Source: Rhodocaloribacter sp964552015
GTDB lineage: Bacteria > Bacteroidota > Rhodothermia > Rhodothermales > ISCAR-4553
Direction of reading: 5' to 3'
DNA: 64,000 nucleotides
Assembly: GCA_964552015.1 (NCBI GenBank)
Contig: CAZKFR010000008.1
Coordinates: 1-64,000, forward strand
Part shown: piece by piece, positions 21,079-29,486 of the stretch
How the letters are laid out: the number at the start of each line of letters is the position of its first letter
Numbering within the stretch: the first letter of the stretch is position 1
Program-made: the position numbers and the translations under genes
Notes under the pieces: generated by a model
Seen by the model: the letters and a program-made list of their open reading frames with translations, nothing else
What the model was told of the DNA's origin: nothing
Database searches by the model: none

Positions 21079-22380
21079 TCAGGCAAGCCGGCGGAAAGCG
21101 CGCCGGGCTGCCGTCAACGTGGCGTCGAGGTCGGCGTCCGTGTGGGCGGCTGAGAGGAAGCAGGCCTCGAACTGAGACGGGGGCAGGTAGACCCCCTCGT
21201 CGAGCATGGCGCGGAAGAAGCGGGCATAGCGGTCGGTATCGGCCGAGGCGGCCGTGGCCCAGTCGGTCACCGGGGTGTCGGTGAAAAACAGGGTGAACAT
21301 GGTCCCGACGCTGGCAATGTGGACGGGGAGGCCGGCCTCCCGGGCGGCGTCGGCCAAACCTTCGGCCAGGCGTGCGGTCCGTTCGGCGATGCCGTCCCAG
21401 AGGCCGGGCGTCGTGAGGGCGTCGAGGGTAGCCAGCCCGGCGGCCATCGCAAGCGGGTTGCCGGAGAGGGTGCCCGCCTGGTAGACCGGTCCGGCAGGGG
21501 CTACCATCTCCATGATGTCACGCCGCCCGCCGTAGGCCCCGACGGGTAATCCCCCGCCGATGACCTTGCCCAGGGCCGTCAGGTCGGGGGCAACGCCGTA
21601 GCGGGTCTGGGCGCCGCCGGGGTGCACGCGGAAGCCGGTCATGACTTCGTCGAAGATCAGGAGGGCACCGTGCTCGTGGGTGAGGGCACGTAGCCCTTCG
21701 AGGAAGTCCGGCCTGGGAAGGACCACGCCCATGTTGCCGGCCACGGGTTCCAGGATCACTGCGGCGATCTGGTCAGGGAAGCGCTCGAAGAGGCCGGCGA
21801 CGGCGTCGAGGTTATTGAACGGGGCCAGGAGGGTGTCCGCTACGGCAGCGGCCGGTACACCGGGCGAGTCGGGCAGGCCGAGCGTCGCCACGCCCGAGCC
21901 GGCCTGCACCAGCAGCATGTCGGCATGGCCGTGGTAGTTGCCCCGGAACTTGACGATCTTGTCGCGGCCCGTGTAGGCCCGCGCGAGGCGAAGCACACTC
22001 ATCGTTGCCTCAGTACCGGAGTTGACGAAGCGGATCATCTCGATGCCGGGCATGAAATGCATCACCCGGCGGGCCAGGTCGAGTTCGAGGGGGCTGGGGG
22101 CGCCGAAACTGGTGCCCCGGCGGGAGGTCCGTTCGATGGCGGAGACGACGGGTTCCGGGGCGTGGCCCAGGATCAGCGGCCCGAAGGAGAGGACATAGTC
22201 GATGTAGCGGTTTCCGTCCACGTCGACGAGGTACGGCCCTTCGCCGCGCTCGATGAACAGAGGCTGGCCGCCAACGGCTTTGAAGGCGCGTGCCGGTGAG
22301 TCGACGCCGCCCGGCAGAAGCCGGCAGGCTTCTTCGTACAGGGCGACGGAGTGATCGATGGTCAGGTTGAGAGAGGACAT
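21079..22380 (-). CDS. hemL: Glutamate-1-semialdehyde 2,1-aminomutase
   Basis: 433 aa PLP enzyme making 5-aminolevulinate from glutamate-1-semialdehyde, second dedicated step of the C5 route. Seen: N-terminal ACRLLPGGVDSPARAFK, YIDYVLSFGPLILGHAP, FVNSGTEATMSVLRLAR, PLP region LIFDEVMTGFRV and the lysine in LGKVIGGGLPVGAYGG. ATG at 22380 chosen because it begins the family N-terminus; upstream reading frame belongs to hemG. It is the last gene of the hem run, 4 bp after the hemG stop. Confidence 0.96.
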   Translation of the reverse strand: MSSLNLTIDHSVALYEEACRLLPGGVDSPARAFKAVGGQPLFIERGEGPYLVDVDGNRYIDYVLSFGPLILGHAPEPVVSAIERTSRRGTSFGAPSPLELDLARRVMHFMPGIEMIRFVNSGTEATMSVLRLARAYTGRDKIVKFRGNYHGHADMLLVQAGSGVATLGLPDSPGVPAAAVADTLLAPFNNLDAVAGLFERFPDQIAAVILEPVAGNMGVVLPRPDFLEGLRALTHEHGALLIFDEVMTGFRVHPGGAQTRYGVAPDLTALGKVIGGGLPVGAYGGRRDIMEMVAPAGPVYQAGTLSGNPLAMAAGLATLDALTTPGLWDGIAERTARLAEGLADAAREAGLPVHIASVGTMFTLFFTDTPVTDWATAASADTDRYARFFRAMLDEGVYLPPSQFEACFLSAAHTDADLDATLTAARRAFRRLA

Positions 22381-22384
22381 GGGA

Positions 22385-23779
22385 TCAGCCTTTCGTAAGA
22401 TCCATGACGATGTGGTCGACGGCCCGCTCGGCATCCCGGATGCTGTCCGGTATGCCCACGCCTCGGAACGCCGCCCCGGCCAGGTGGAGCCCGGGCCATT
22501 GTCTGCGGAGTTGCTCGATGCGTTCGATCCGTTCGGGGTGGCCGAGGACGTAGAGCGGCATGGCACGCCGCCACCGGTACAGACGGTGCAGGAGCGGCGG
22601 CGCCGTGACGCCCAGGGTGCGCCGCAGTTCTTCCCGCGCCAGGGCGAGCAGTTCGGCGTCGGACCGGTCGAACAGGGTTTCGTCGTCCGTCCGGCCCAGG
22701 AAGAGGCGAAAAAGGGTGTGGCCTTCGGGGGCACGTCCCGGCAGCTTCGAGGAAGCCCAGGTGCAGGCGAGTACGGACGAGGCCTCCCGGCGGGGGACGA
22801 TGTAGCCGTATCCGTCGAGCGGATGCGGCACGTCCTCCCGGCGAAAGGCAACCGAGAGCGTGATGGTCGAGCCGTACGGGATGGAAGCGAGTTCGCCGGC
22901 CAGGTCCGGTGCGAACGACGCCACCAGTCGCGCTGAGACGTACGCCGGGGTCGTCAGCAGGACGGTGTCGGCCTTCAGGATCGTTTGCCCGGCACGTACC
23001 CGGTAGCCCTGCCCGGCCGGTTCTACGCTGTCGACCGCCTGGCCGGTTACGATGCGGACGTTCGTGAGGGCTGCCGTCAGGGCGTGCGGCAGGGTGCCCA
23101 TCCCCTCGTCGAAGGAGAGAAAGGCAGGGCCTGAAGCCGTCGACGAGGCTTCGCGGAGCAGGCCACGGATCAGGCTCCCATGGCGGCGTTCGAGGGTGCG
23201 AAGCTGGGGGAAGGTGGCCTGAAGGCTCAGCATGTCGCCGCCCCCTCCGTAGATGCCGCCGAGGAGGGGATCGACGAGGCGCTCGTAGGCCTCGTGGCCG
23301 AGGCGGCGGCTGATGAATGCGGCGATGGTCTCGTCGTCCGTGTTCCGACGGGGCGGCAGGACCAGGTCGAGTCCCAGGCGGAGCTTGCCGCAGAGCGAGA
23401 GCAGAGGGCTGGCGAGGAGGGGCCGAAGACGGGTCGGTACCAGGCCGCTCAGGCCTTCCGGCAGCGGGATGAGCCGGTCGCCGTGCCGGAGATAACTGCG
23501 CCGGTGCTCGGGCCGGGTGGGCCGGAGCCGGTCCGCCAGGCCCAGGTCGCGGCAGAGATCCAGCGCGGCCGGCTTCCGGGCGAGGAAAATGTCGGGGCCG
23601 GCCTCGATGAGGAAGCCGCCGATCCGCTCGGTGCGGAGCTTGCCGCCCGGGGTGGCATCGCGCTCGAAGAGGTGCACCTCGAACGGGGCCCCCGTGCGGT
23701 GGGCGTGGGCCTGGAGGCGGTAGGCCGCCGTCAGCCCCGTGATGCCCCCCCCCACGATGACGATGCGAAACGGATTCAT
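22385..23779 (-). CDS. hemG: HemG/HemY-type FAD oxidase, probable coproporphyrinogen III oxidase (CgoX)
   Basis: 464 aa FAD flavoprotein of the HemY/CgoX family. Seen: dinucleotide-binding GGGITGLTAAYRLQ at the N-terminus and the C-terminal VGIPDSIRDAERAVDHI segment. The family oxidises protoporphyrinogen IX or coproporphyrinogen III. Because hemQ is in the same operon and no hemF or hemN is present, the coproporphyrin-producing activity (CgoX) is the more likely one; that is inference. ATG at 23779 (MNPFRIVIVGG) preferred over a GTG at 23791. Sits between hemH and hemL with gaps of 13 and 4 bp. Confidence 0.92.
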   Translation of the reverse strand: MNPFRIVIVGGGITGLTAAYRLQAHAHRTGAPFEVHLFERDATPGGKLRTERIGGFLIEAGPDIFLARKPAALDLCRDLGLADRLRPTRPEHRRSYLRHGDRLIPLPEGLSGLVPTRLRPLLASPLLSLCGKLRLGLDLVLPPRRNTDDETIAAFISRRLGHEAYERLVDPLLGGIYGGGGDMLSLQATFPQLRTLERRHGSLIRGLLREASSTASGPAFLSFDEGMGTLPHALTAALTNVRIVTGQAVDSVEPAGQGYRVRAGQTILKADTVLLTTPAYVSARLVASFAPDLAGELASIPYGSTITLSVAFRREDVPHPLDGYGYIVPRREASSVLACTWASSKLPGRAPEGHTLFRLFLGRTDDETLFDRSDAELLALAREELRRTLGVTAPPLLHRLYRWRRAMPLYVLGHPERIERIEQLRRQWPGLHLAGAAFRGVGIPDSIRDAERAVDHIVMDLTKG

Positions 23780-23792
23780 GGAACGGGCCACG

Positions 23793-24758
23793 TCAGGACG
23801 CCACGGGTTCGACGCCGGCCAGCCATCCCGCCGCCGCCGCTCGTTCGCGGACGAGATCGGCCAGCTGCCGGATAAAAACGGGATCGTCGTTCAGCGCGGG
23901 CGGCCGCTCGAGCCGCATCCCATGCTCCCGGGCCACCTCCTGAGCCTGTATGTCGATGTCGTAGAGGATCTCGACGTGGTCGCTGACGAAACCCACCGGC
24001 ACGCTGAGCACGTTTCGGATGCCTCGTGCCGCCAGGGCCGGCAGGTGCTCCTCGAGTTGCGGTCCGAGCCAGGGCTCGGGGCTGCGGCCGGCGGACTGGT
24101 AGCTCCAGGTCCAGCGGTCTTCGGGCAGCCCTACCCGTTCGGCCACGAGGCGTGCCGTCTCGCGGAGCTGCCGGTCGTAGGGGTCGCCCGTCTTCAGGAT
24201 ACGCACGGGCAGGCTGTGCGCGCTGAAGACCACGTGTACGGTCGCCCGTTCGCTCTCGGGCCAGCGGGACAGACCCTCCTCGACGCGCCGGGCCAGCGCC
24301 TCGATCAGCCCGGGCGCGTCGTGGTAACTCTCGATGTGGACGAAGTCGATGTGTCCCCGGTACATCGCCATCCCGTCAGCGATCTTTTGCTGGTACTTCG
24401 CCACCGAGAGCCGGCTGAAATGGGGAGCCAGCACCAGGCTCACGGCCCGGCGGATCCCGTCCTCGATCATCTGCCCGACGGTCTCCTCGATCCACGGGGC
24501 CCAGTGCCGCATCCCCAGGTAGCCGCGGTATACGGGCGTCTCCTCATTCAGTACCGCGAGCACCGCATCGGCCTGCCGGCGCGTGATCTCCAGCAGCGGC
24601 GAGCGACCGCCGATCCGGCGGTAGTTGTGCGTGATTTCTTCGAGCACCTCGGGGGAGGTCGGTCGGCCCCGGCGGATGTCGGCCAGGTAGCCCGGGATCT
24701 CCTCCAGGCTGTTCGGCCCGCCATAGGCCATGATCAGGACACCGATCGGTTCGGTCAT
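23793..24758 (-). CDS. hemH: Ferrochelatase of the coproporphyrin type (CpfC)
   Basis: 321 aa enzyme inserting Fe(II) into a porphyrin. Seen: N-terminal GVLIMAYGGPNSLEEI, VFSAHSLPVRI with the active-site His, SYQSAGRSPEPWLGP and VGFVSDHVEILYDIDI with the conserved Glu. These blocks, especially the QSAGR...PWLGP and SDHVEILYDID ones, match the Firmicutes/Actinobacteria coproporphyrin ferrochelatases more than protoporphyrin enzymes. No membrane-anchoring tail. Starts 21 bp after hemE. Compare the unrelated-type ferrochelatase remnant at 31103-31507. Confidence 0.95.
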   Translation of the reverse strand: MTEPIGVLIMAYGGPNSLEEIPGYLADIRRGRPTSPEVLEEITHNYRRIGGRSPLLEITRRQADAVLAVLNEETPVYRGYLGMRHWAPWIEETVGQMIEDGIRRAVSLVLAPHFSRLSVAKYQQKIADGMAMYRGHIDFVHIESYHDAPGLIEALARRVEEGLSRWPESERATVHVVFSAHSLPVRILKTGDPYDRQLRETARLVAERVGLPEDRWTWSYQSAGRSPEPWLGPQLEEHLPALAARGIRNVLSVPVGFVSDHVEILYDIDIQAQEVAREHGMRLERPPALNDDPVFIRQLADLVRERAAAAGWLAGVEPVAS

Positions 24759-24779
24759 GGGTCGGGTAGATGGATTCGG

Positions 24780-25862
24780 TCAGGATTGCGCTGTCGAGAC
24801 GGCCGCCTCGGCCCTCGGGGCCGGTCGAGCCGTGCGCTCGTGGACGTAGTCGACCAGGCGACGGACGTTCTCGACGGGCGTTTCGGGGAGGATGCCGTGA
24901 CCCAGGTTGAAGATGTGGCCGGGGCGCCCGGCGGCACGGTCCAGCACGTCGTCGATGTGCGCCTTGAGCTCGCGCCAGGGGCCGAACAGGGCGACGGGAT
25001 CGAGGTTGCCCATGACGGCACGTCCGGGACCGATGCGCTGCCAGGCGGCGTCGAGCGGCTGCCGCCAGTCGATCCCGACGACCGTACCGCCGCAGGCAGC
25101 CACCGTCTCGATGAACCCGCCGGTGCCGGTGCTGAAATGGATCGTGGGCACCCCGGCCCACTCCAGGCGCTCGAACAGGTCGCGGTTGTACGGCGCGACG
25201 AAACGCCCGTAATCCGCCGGAGAAAGGGCGCCGGCCCACGAGTCGAACACCTGCAGGGTATCGGCTCCAGCCCGCGCCTGGGCCAGCAGGAAATCCGCAA
25301 CGACCGTGACGAGCTTGTCCATGAGCCGGCGCCACGCGGCAGGCTCCCGGTACATGAGCGTCTTGGTCTTGACGTAGTGCTTCGTCCCGCCGCCCTCGAT
25401 GGCATAGCTCGCCAGGGTGAAGGGTGCCCCGGCAAACCCGATGAGAGGGATACCCCGGCCCGCCAGCTCCGCCTTCACGAGCCGGATGGCCTCCAGCGTG
25501 CCGACCATGGTTTCCTCGGCCGGGGGTGTCGCCAGCAGGTCGATGTCCCGCGTGGTCGTGATGGGGTTGTCGAAGCGGGGGCCGTGACCGGCTTCATACC
25601 GCAGCTTCAGACCCATCCCGGTGAGTGGGGGCAGGATGTCGGAAAAGATGATGGCCGCGTCCAGGTCGAACGCGTTCAGGGGCTGGAGCGTGATCTCGGC
25701 GGCGAGCTCGGGGTTGTGGATGACCTCGAGCATGCTGTGGCGTGCCCGGATGGCGCGGTACTCGGGCATGTAACGGCCGGCCTGCCGCATGAGCCACACC
25801 GGCGTGGCGTCTACCGGTTCACGCCGGCAGGCGCGGAGGAATCGGTCGGGACGAGAAGACAT
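24780..25862 (-). CDS. hemE: Uroporphyrinogen decarboxylase
   Basis: 360 aa cofactor-free enzyme removing four carboxyls of uroporphyrinogen III to give coproporphyrinogen III. Seen: PVWLMRQAGRYMPEYRAIR near the N-terminus, AAIIFSDILPPLTGMG, GFAGAPFTLASYAIEGG and FNLGHGILPETPVENV. ATG at 25862 (MSSRPDRFLRACR) gives the family length; upstream in-frame Met would read an intergenic stretch. Lies 77 bp after hemQ and 21 bp before hemH. Confidence 0.96.
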   Translation of the reverse strand: MSSRPDRFLRACRREPVDATPVWLMRQAGRYMPEYRAIRARHSMLEVIHNPELAAEITLQPLNAFDLDAAIIFSDILPPLTGMGLKLRYEAGHGPRFDNPITTTRDIDLLATPPAEETMVGTLEAIRLVKAELAGRGIPLIGFAGAPFTLASYAIEGGGTKHYVKTKTLMYREPAAWRRLMDKLVTVVADFLLAQARAGADTLQVFDSWAGALSPADYGRFVAPYNRDLFERLEWAGVPTIHFSTGTGGFIETVAACGGTVVGIDWRQPLDAAWQRIGPGRAVMGNLDPVALFGPWRELKAHIDDVLDRAAGRPGHIFNLGHGILPETPVENVRRLVDYVHERTARPAPRAEAAVSTAQS

Positions 25863-25939
25863 GATGGTCAGGTGTCGGGTGATGGAGGACGCGGGCAAGC
25901 GGTTGACCGGAGCGCGTAGACCTCCGCATCGGAGTCGTT

Positions 25940-26677
25940 TCAGACGTCTTCCAGCGGAGCCTGCCATACGGCTTTGCCGACGAAGAACGGGCCCAGGCGC
26001 GTCAGGAACTCCGAAGTCTGCCGGGTGCGGCGCATGTGCTGGACGACCGCCGAGAGCGGATGCAGGCGCGGCCCCATCAGGCCCGTCACGAAGTCGTTGT
26101 CGAGCCGGTCGAGACCATGACAGGCCAGGCGCACGTCGAAGGCGTAGTGGGCGCGACCATAGGCCCTCCCGATGCCGCCGTGCTCCATCAGGATCTTCCG
26201 CTGCTCCTCGGCCGGCAGCTTCTCAAAGGCGCCCGAGCGCCGGAGGGGATACCAGATCGCCCAGGGCCAGGCCGGGTTGCACACGTGGCGGACCGGGCGG
26301 CGCAGCAGCACGTCTTCCAGGTCCCGCTCGTACCCGATCGAATACGTTCGGCCCATCATGGTGAATTCGGGCTTCGGGACGAGCGATCGGAACGGGGCAC
26401 TACGGACGAGGGGGCGAAGGGCGTCGATGAAGAACGACGGGTCCTCGGTGTAGGTCAGGAGGCCCACGCCGTACGGGTCGTTGACGTCCTCGTACAGCAC
26501 GCCCGGCCATCCGCGGGCCTCGAGGGTTTCGATCAGGGGCTTCGAGGTCTCGCAGTTTCCGAAGACGAGCAGTTGCATGAACAGGCGCCGGTCGAGCGAA
26601 AGGGGTGCACCGGTTTCGGAGCGTCCCTTCTCACTCAGGTCGAGGCCGGGCCGGTCGATCTGGATGTCGAGTGCCAT
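25940..26677 (-). CDS. hemQ: Coproheme decarboxylase (HemQ/ChdC), chlorite dismutase family
   Basis: 245 aa member of the chlorite-dismutase-like family. ChdC oxidatively decarboxylates Fe-coproporphyrin III to haem b. Seen: LDRRLFMQLLVFGNC start of the first repeat, catalytic-type Tyr Y143 in IWYPLRRSGAFEKLP, proximal His H166 in ILMEHGGIGRAYG, and HGLDRLDNDFVTG. The Arg of true chlorite dismutases is not evident, and the YP.xR signature supports ChdC. Start uncertain: ATG at 26770 overlaps hemB by 4 bp like other junctions in this operon, but would add 31 low-complexity residues; ATG at 26677 begins the conserved part. Its presence fixes the pathway as coproporphyrin-dependent. Confidence 0.9.
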   Translation of the reverse strand: MALDIQIDRPGLDLSEKGRSETGAPLSLDRRLFMQLLVFGNCETSKPLIETLEARGWPGVLYEDVNDPYGVGLLTYTEDPSFFIDALRPLVRSAPFRSLVPKPEFTMMGRTYSIGYERDLEDVLLRRPVRHVCNPAWPWAIWYPLRRSGAFEKLPAEEQRKILMEHGGIGRAYGRAHYAFDVRLACHGLDRLDNDFVTGLMGPRLHPLSAVVQHMRRTRQTSEFLTRLGPFFVGKAVWQAPLEDV

Positions 26678-26766
26678 GGTGGTGTGGTTGGATGCGGTCG
26701 GGTAGAGCCTGGGGTCGGAATGCGTTGGGGGTGGCGAGGTTGCGTTTTTTCGGGATGCTGAAGACG

Positions 26767-27813
26767 TCATCCGGCACCGAGCCAGCGGGCTGCCTCCAGG
26801 GCATGATAGGTGATAATGAGGTCGGCACCGGCGCGCTTGATGCCGGTGAGCAGTTCCATGACGACCCGTCGTTCATCGAGCCAGCCCTGCGCGGCGGCGG
26901 CCTTGATCATCGCATACTCCCCGCTGACGTTGTAGGCTGCCAGGGGCTTTTCCGGGAAGGTATCCCGCAGGCGACGGATCACATCGAGGTAGGCGAGTGC
27001 TGGCTTGACCATCAGGATGTCGGCGCTCTCCTGCACGTCGAGGGTGGCCTCGAGCAGGGCCTCGCGGGCGTTGGCCGGGTCCATCTGATGGCTCGCCCGA
27101 TCGCCAAAGGCCGGCGCACCGCCGGCCGCATCCCGGAACGGCCCGTAGAACGCCGAGGCATACTTGACACTGTACGACAGGATGGGCACATGGCTGAAGC
27201 CGTGGGCATCGAGGGCCGTGCGGATGGCGCCGACCATGCCATCCATCATCCCGCTCGGGGCCACCATGTCGGCTCCTGCCTCGGCGTGCGAACAGGCCAC
27301 ACGGCCCAGCACCTCCAGCGTCTCATCGTTGAGAACATACCCGGCCGGAAGGTGGGTGGCCGCGTCATGTTCAGCCTGTAGCAGACCGCAGTGCCCGTGG
27401 TCGGTATACTCGCACAGGCATACGTCCGTTATGACGGTCAGGTCGGGCACCTCGGCCTTGATGGCCCGGATAGCCCGCTGGACGATCCCGTCCGGGTCAA
27501 AGTTTTCATGACCAATGGCATCTTTCTCGGCCGGTATGCCGAAGAGCAGGACGGCAGGAACGCCGAGGTGCCATGCGGTCCGGGCCATGTCTGCGGCAGC
27601 GTCCACGGAGAGGCGATGCTGTCCGGGCATCGACGGGATCGGCTCCTTCACCTCCGTGCCGTGCGTGACGAACATCGGGTAGATCAAATCGTCCGCCGTC
27701 AGGTGCGTTTCGCGGACCATGCGGCGCAGCGTTGCCGTTCGCCGGAGGCGTCGTGGGCGGATGGCGGGGAAAGCCGGTTGTGACTGGGTGGAAGGGGTCA
27801 ATGGATCGAGCAT
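26767..27813 (-). CDS. hemB: Delta-aminolevulinic acid dehydratase (porphobilinogen synthase)
   Basis: 348 aa enzyme condensing two 5-aminolevulinates. Seen: RLRRTATLRRMVRETHLTADDLIYPMF start, zinc-binding Cys motif DVCLCEYTDHGHCGLL, Schiff-base Lys region SVKYASAFYGPFRDAAG and the second lysine in MVKPALAYLD. The three-Cys motif marks a Zn-dependent type. ATG at 27813 is preferred; the longer reading begins with a TTG inside hemD. hemD ends 7 bp upstream. Confidence 0.96.
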   Translation of the reverse strand: MLDPLTPSTQSQPAFPAIRPRRLRRTATLRRMVRETHLTADDLIYPMFVTHGTEVKEPIPSMPGQHRLSVDAAADMARTAWHLGVPAVLLFGIPAEKDAIGHENFDPDGIVQRAIRAIKAEVPDLTVITDVCLCEYTDHGHCGLLQAEHDAATHLPAGYVLNDETLEVLGRVACSHAEAGADMVAPSGMMDGMVGAIRTALDAHGFSHVPILSYSVKYASAFYGPFRDAAGGAPAFGDRASHQMDPANAREALLEATLDVQESADILMVKPALAYLDVIRRLRDTFPEKPLAAYNVSGEYAMIKAAAAQGWLDERRVVMELLTGIKRAGADLIITYHALEAARWLGAG

Positions 27814-27820
27814 GATCGAG

Positions 27821-28579
27821 TCAGTCGGCAAAATGGTCGATGAGGGCTTCGAGAAGCCCTTCGGTCGTGTAGGTCCGGGCGATCACGTCCGGGGTGAGGC
27901 CGAGGTTGCGGGCGGTGCCGGCCGTGATCGGGCCGATGCAGGCGACCACCGCACCGGAGGCGATACGGAGGGCCTGCTCACCGAGCAGGGCGACGAAGTT
28001 GCGAACGGTCGACGAACTGGTGAAGGTGAGCACATCCACGCCGGCTTCGAGGGCGTGCCGTGCTCCGGGTTCGGGACGGTCGGGCAGGGTATGGTAGGCG
28101 ACGACCTCGTCGACCCGTGCGCCCCGCTCGCGGAGGAGGCGGGCCAGTGCCTCCCGTGCGATGTCGGCCCGGGGGAGCAGGATCGCCCGGCCGTTCACGT
28201 CCCCGAGTCCCTCGGCGATGGCCTCGGCCACGTAGTCTTCCGGGACGAGGTCGGGCGTCAGGCCGAGCCGTCGGAGGGCGGCGGCCGTCGCCGGGCCGAT
28301 GGCGGCCACGGGCAGGTCGTCGGGGAAGGTAAGGCCGAGGGCCTGGAGCCGCCGGGCGACGTGGCGCACGCCGTTGACGCTCGTGAAGATGACGCGATCG
28401 TAGGAGGGCAGGCGGGCCAGGGAGGCATCCAGCGGGGCGGTGTCCCGGGGCGGGGCGATCCGGATCGTCGGGAACAGAATGGTCGTAGCGCCGGCTGCCT
28501 CGAGCCGGGCGGCAAAGGCCTGCGCCTGATCGCGCGGCCGGGTGACGACGATGCGAAGGCCGGACAGGGGTTCAGGCAT
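27821..28579 (-). CDS. hemD: Uroporphyrinogen III synthase
   Basis: 252 aa, cyclising hydroxymethylbilane with D-ring inversion. The family is poorly conserved; seen are the start LRIVVTRPRDQAQAFAARLE, DRVIFTSVNGVRHV, LPVAAIGPATAAALRRLG, and a late DVLTFTSSSTVRNFVALLG, the standard landmarks of the two Rossmann-like lobes. ATG at 28579 overlaps the hemC stop by 8 bp. Its place between hemC and hemB confirms it. Confidence 0.92.
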   Translation of the reverse strand: MPEPLSGLRIVVTRPRDQAQAFAARLEAAGATTILFPTIRIAPPRDTAPLDASLARLPSYDRVIFTSVNGVRHVARRLQALGLTFPDDLPVAAIGPATAAALRRLGLTPDLVPEDYVAEAIAEGLGDVNGRAILLPRADIAREALARLLRERGARVDEVVAYHTLPDRPEPGARHALEAGVDVLTFTSSSTVRNFVALLGEQALRIASGAVVACIGPITAGTARNLGLTPDVIARTYTTEGLLEALIDHFAD

Positions 28580-29486
28580 GGTGGAGCAATGCGTCGGCGC
28601 CGGCCGCCAGGAGACGGTCGGCAAGTTCCTCGCCCAGGTCGTGGGGAGTGGTGCCCCGGGCTTCCCTGCGCAGGACCCGGCGTCCATCCGGCGATGCGAC
28701 GAGGCCGGTCAGGTGGAGGGTGCCGTCGGCCGCGACCCCGGCCAGCGCCGCGACGGGCGTGGCACAACCGCCCCCGAGGGCGCGGAGGAAAGCACGTTCG
28801 GCCTCCGTGGCGCGGCGGGTGGGTTCGTCGTCGAGAGCGGCCAGGAGGGTGCGGGTCCGTTCGTCGTCGGCCCGGCACTGCACGGCCAGGGCGCCCTGAC
28901 CCGGGGCGGGCAGCATGACGTCGAAGGGGAGGGGCGTCATGGCGGCCCGAAGCCCCAGGCGCTCGAGTCCGGCGGCGGCCAGGACGGCCGCCTCATAGTC
29001 GCCCCGCTGCACCTTGGCCAGGCGTGTGTCCACATTGCCACGGATGGGCTCGACCCGCAGGTCGGGGCGGACATGGCGCACCTGCGCCGCCCGGCGGGTG
29101 CTGCTCGTCCCCACCCGCGCACCTTCCGGCAGGGAAGACAGGGTGTGGGGGACCCGGGCTACGAGCACATCCCCCACAGGGCCGCGGCGAAGCACGGCGC
29201 CGAGCACCAGGCCCGGGGTGGGGTCCGTGGGGAGATCCTTGAGCGAATGCACGGCCAGATGGATCTCGCCGGCACGCAGGGCGGCCTCCAGTTCTTCCGT
29301 AAAGAGCCCTTTGCCGCCGATCAGAGGGAGCGGTGTATCCAGCACCCGGTCTCCCCGGGTCGATACGACGCGCTCGGTGCACACGATGCCCGGCCAGGCC
29401 GCCGTCAGGGCATCGAGGACGTGGCGGGTCTGCCATCGGGCCAGGCGAGAACCGCGTGTGCCGGCAATGAGGGGGTGCTCGGTCAT
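28572..29486 (-). CDS. hemC: Porphobilinogen deaminase (hydroxymethylbilane synthase)
   Basis: 304 aa enzyme joining four porphobilinogens. Seen: IAGTRGSRLARWQTRHV, GLFTEELEAALRAGEIHLAVHSLKDLP, VGTSSTRRAAQ, the LPAPGQGALAVQCR block and cofactor-attachment Cys in ALGGGCATPVAA. Start at 29486 overlaps the hemA stop by 4 bp (ATGA); its end overlaps hemD by 8 bp, so hemA-C-D are translationally coupled. Confidence 0.96.
   Translation of the reverse strand: MTEHPLIAGTRGSRLARWQTRHVLDALTAAWPGIVCTERVVSTRGDRVLDTPLPLIGGKGLFTEELEAALRAGEIHLAVHSLKDLPTDPTPGLVLGAVLRRGPVGDVLVARVPHTLSSLPEGARVGTSSTRRAAQVRHVRPDLRVEPIRGNVDTRLAKVQRGDYEAAVLAAAGLERLGLRAAMTPLPFDVMLPAPGQGALAVQCRADDERTRTLLAALDDEPTRRATEAERAFLRALGGGCATPVAALAGVAADGTLHLTGLVASPDGRRVLRREARGTTPHDLGEELADRLLAAGADALLHHA

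Noticed and set aside
23739..25919. 726-codon plus-strand frame opposite hemH and hemE
   Set aside because: Antisense shadow of two confidently identified haem genes.
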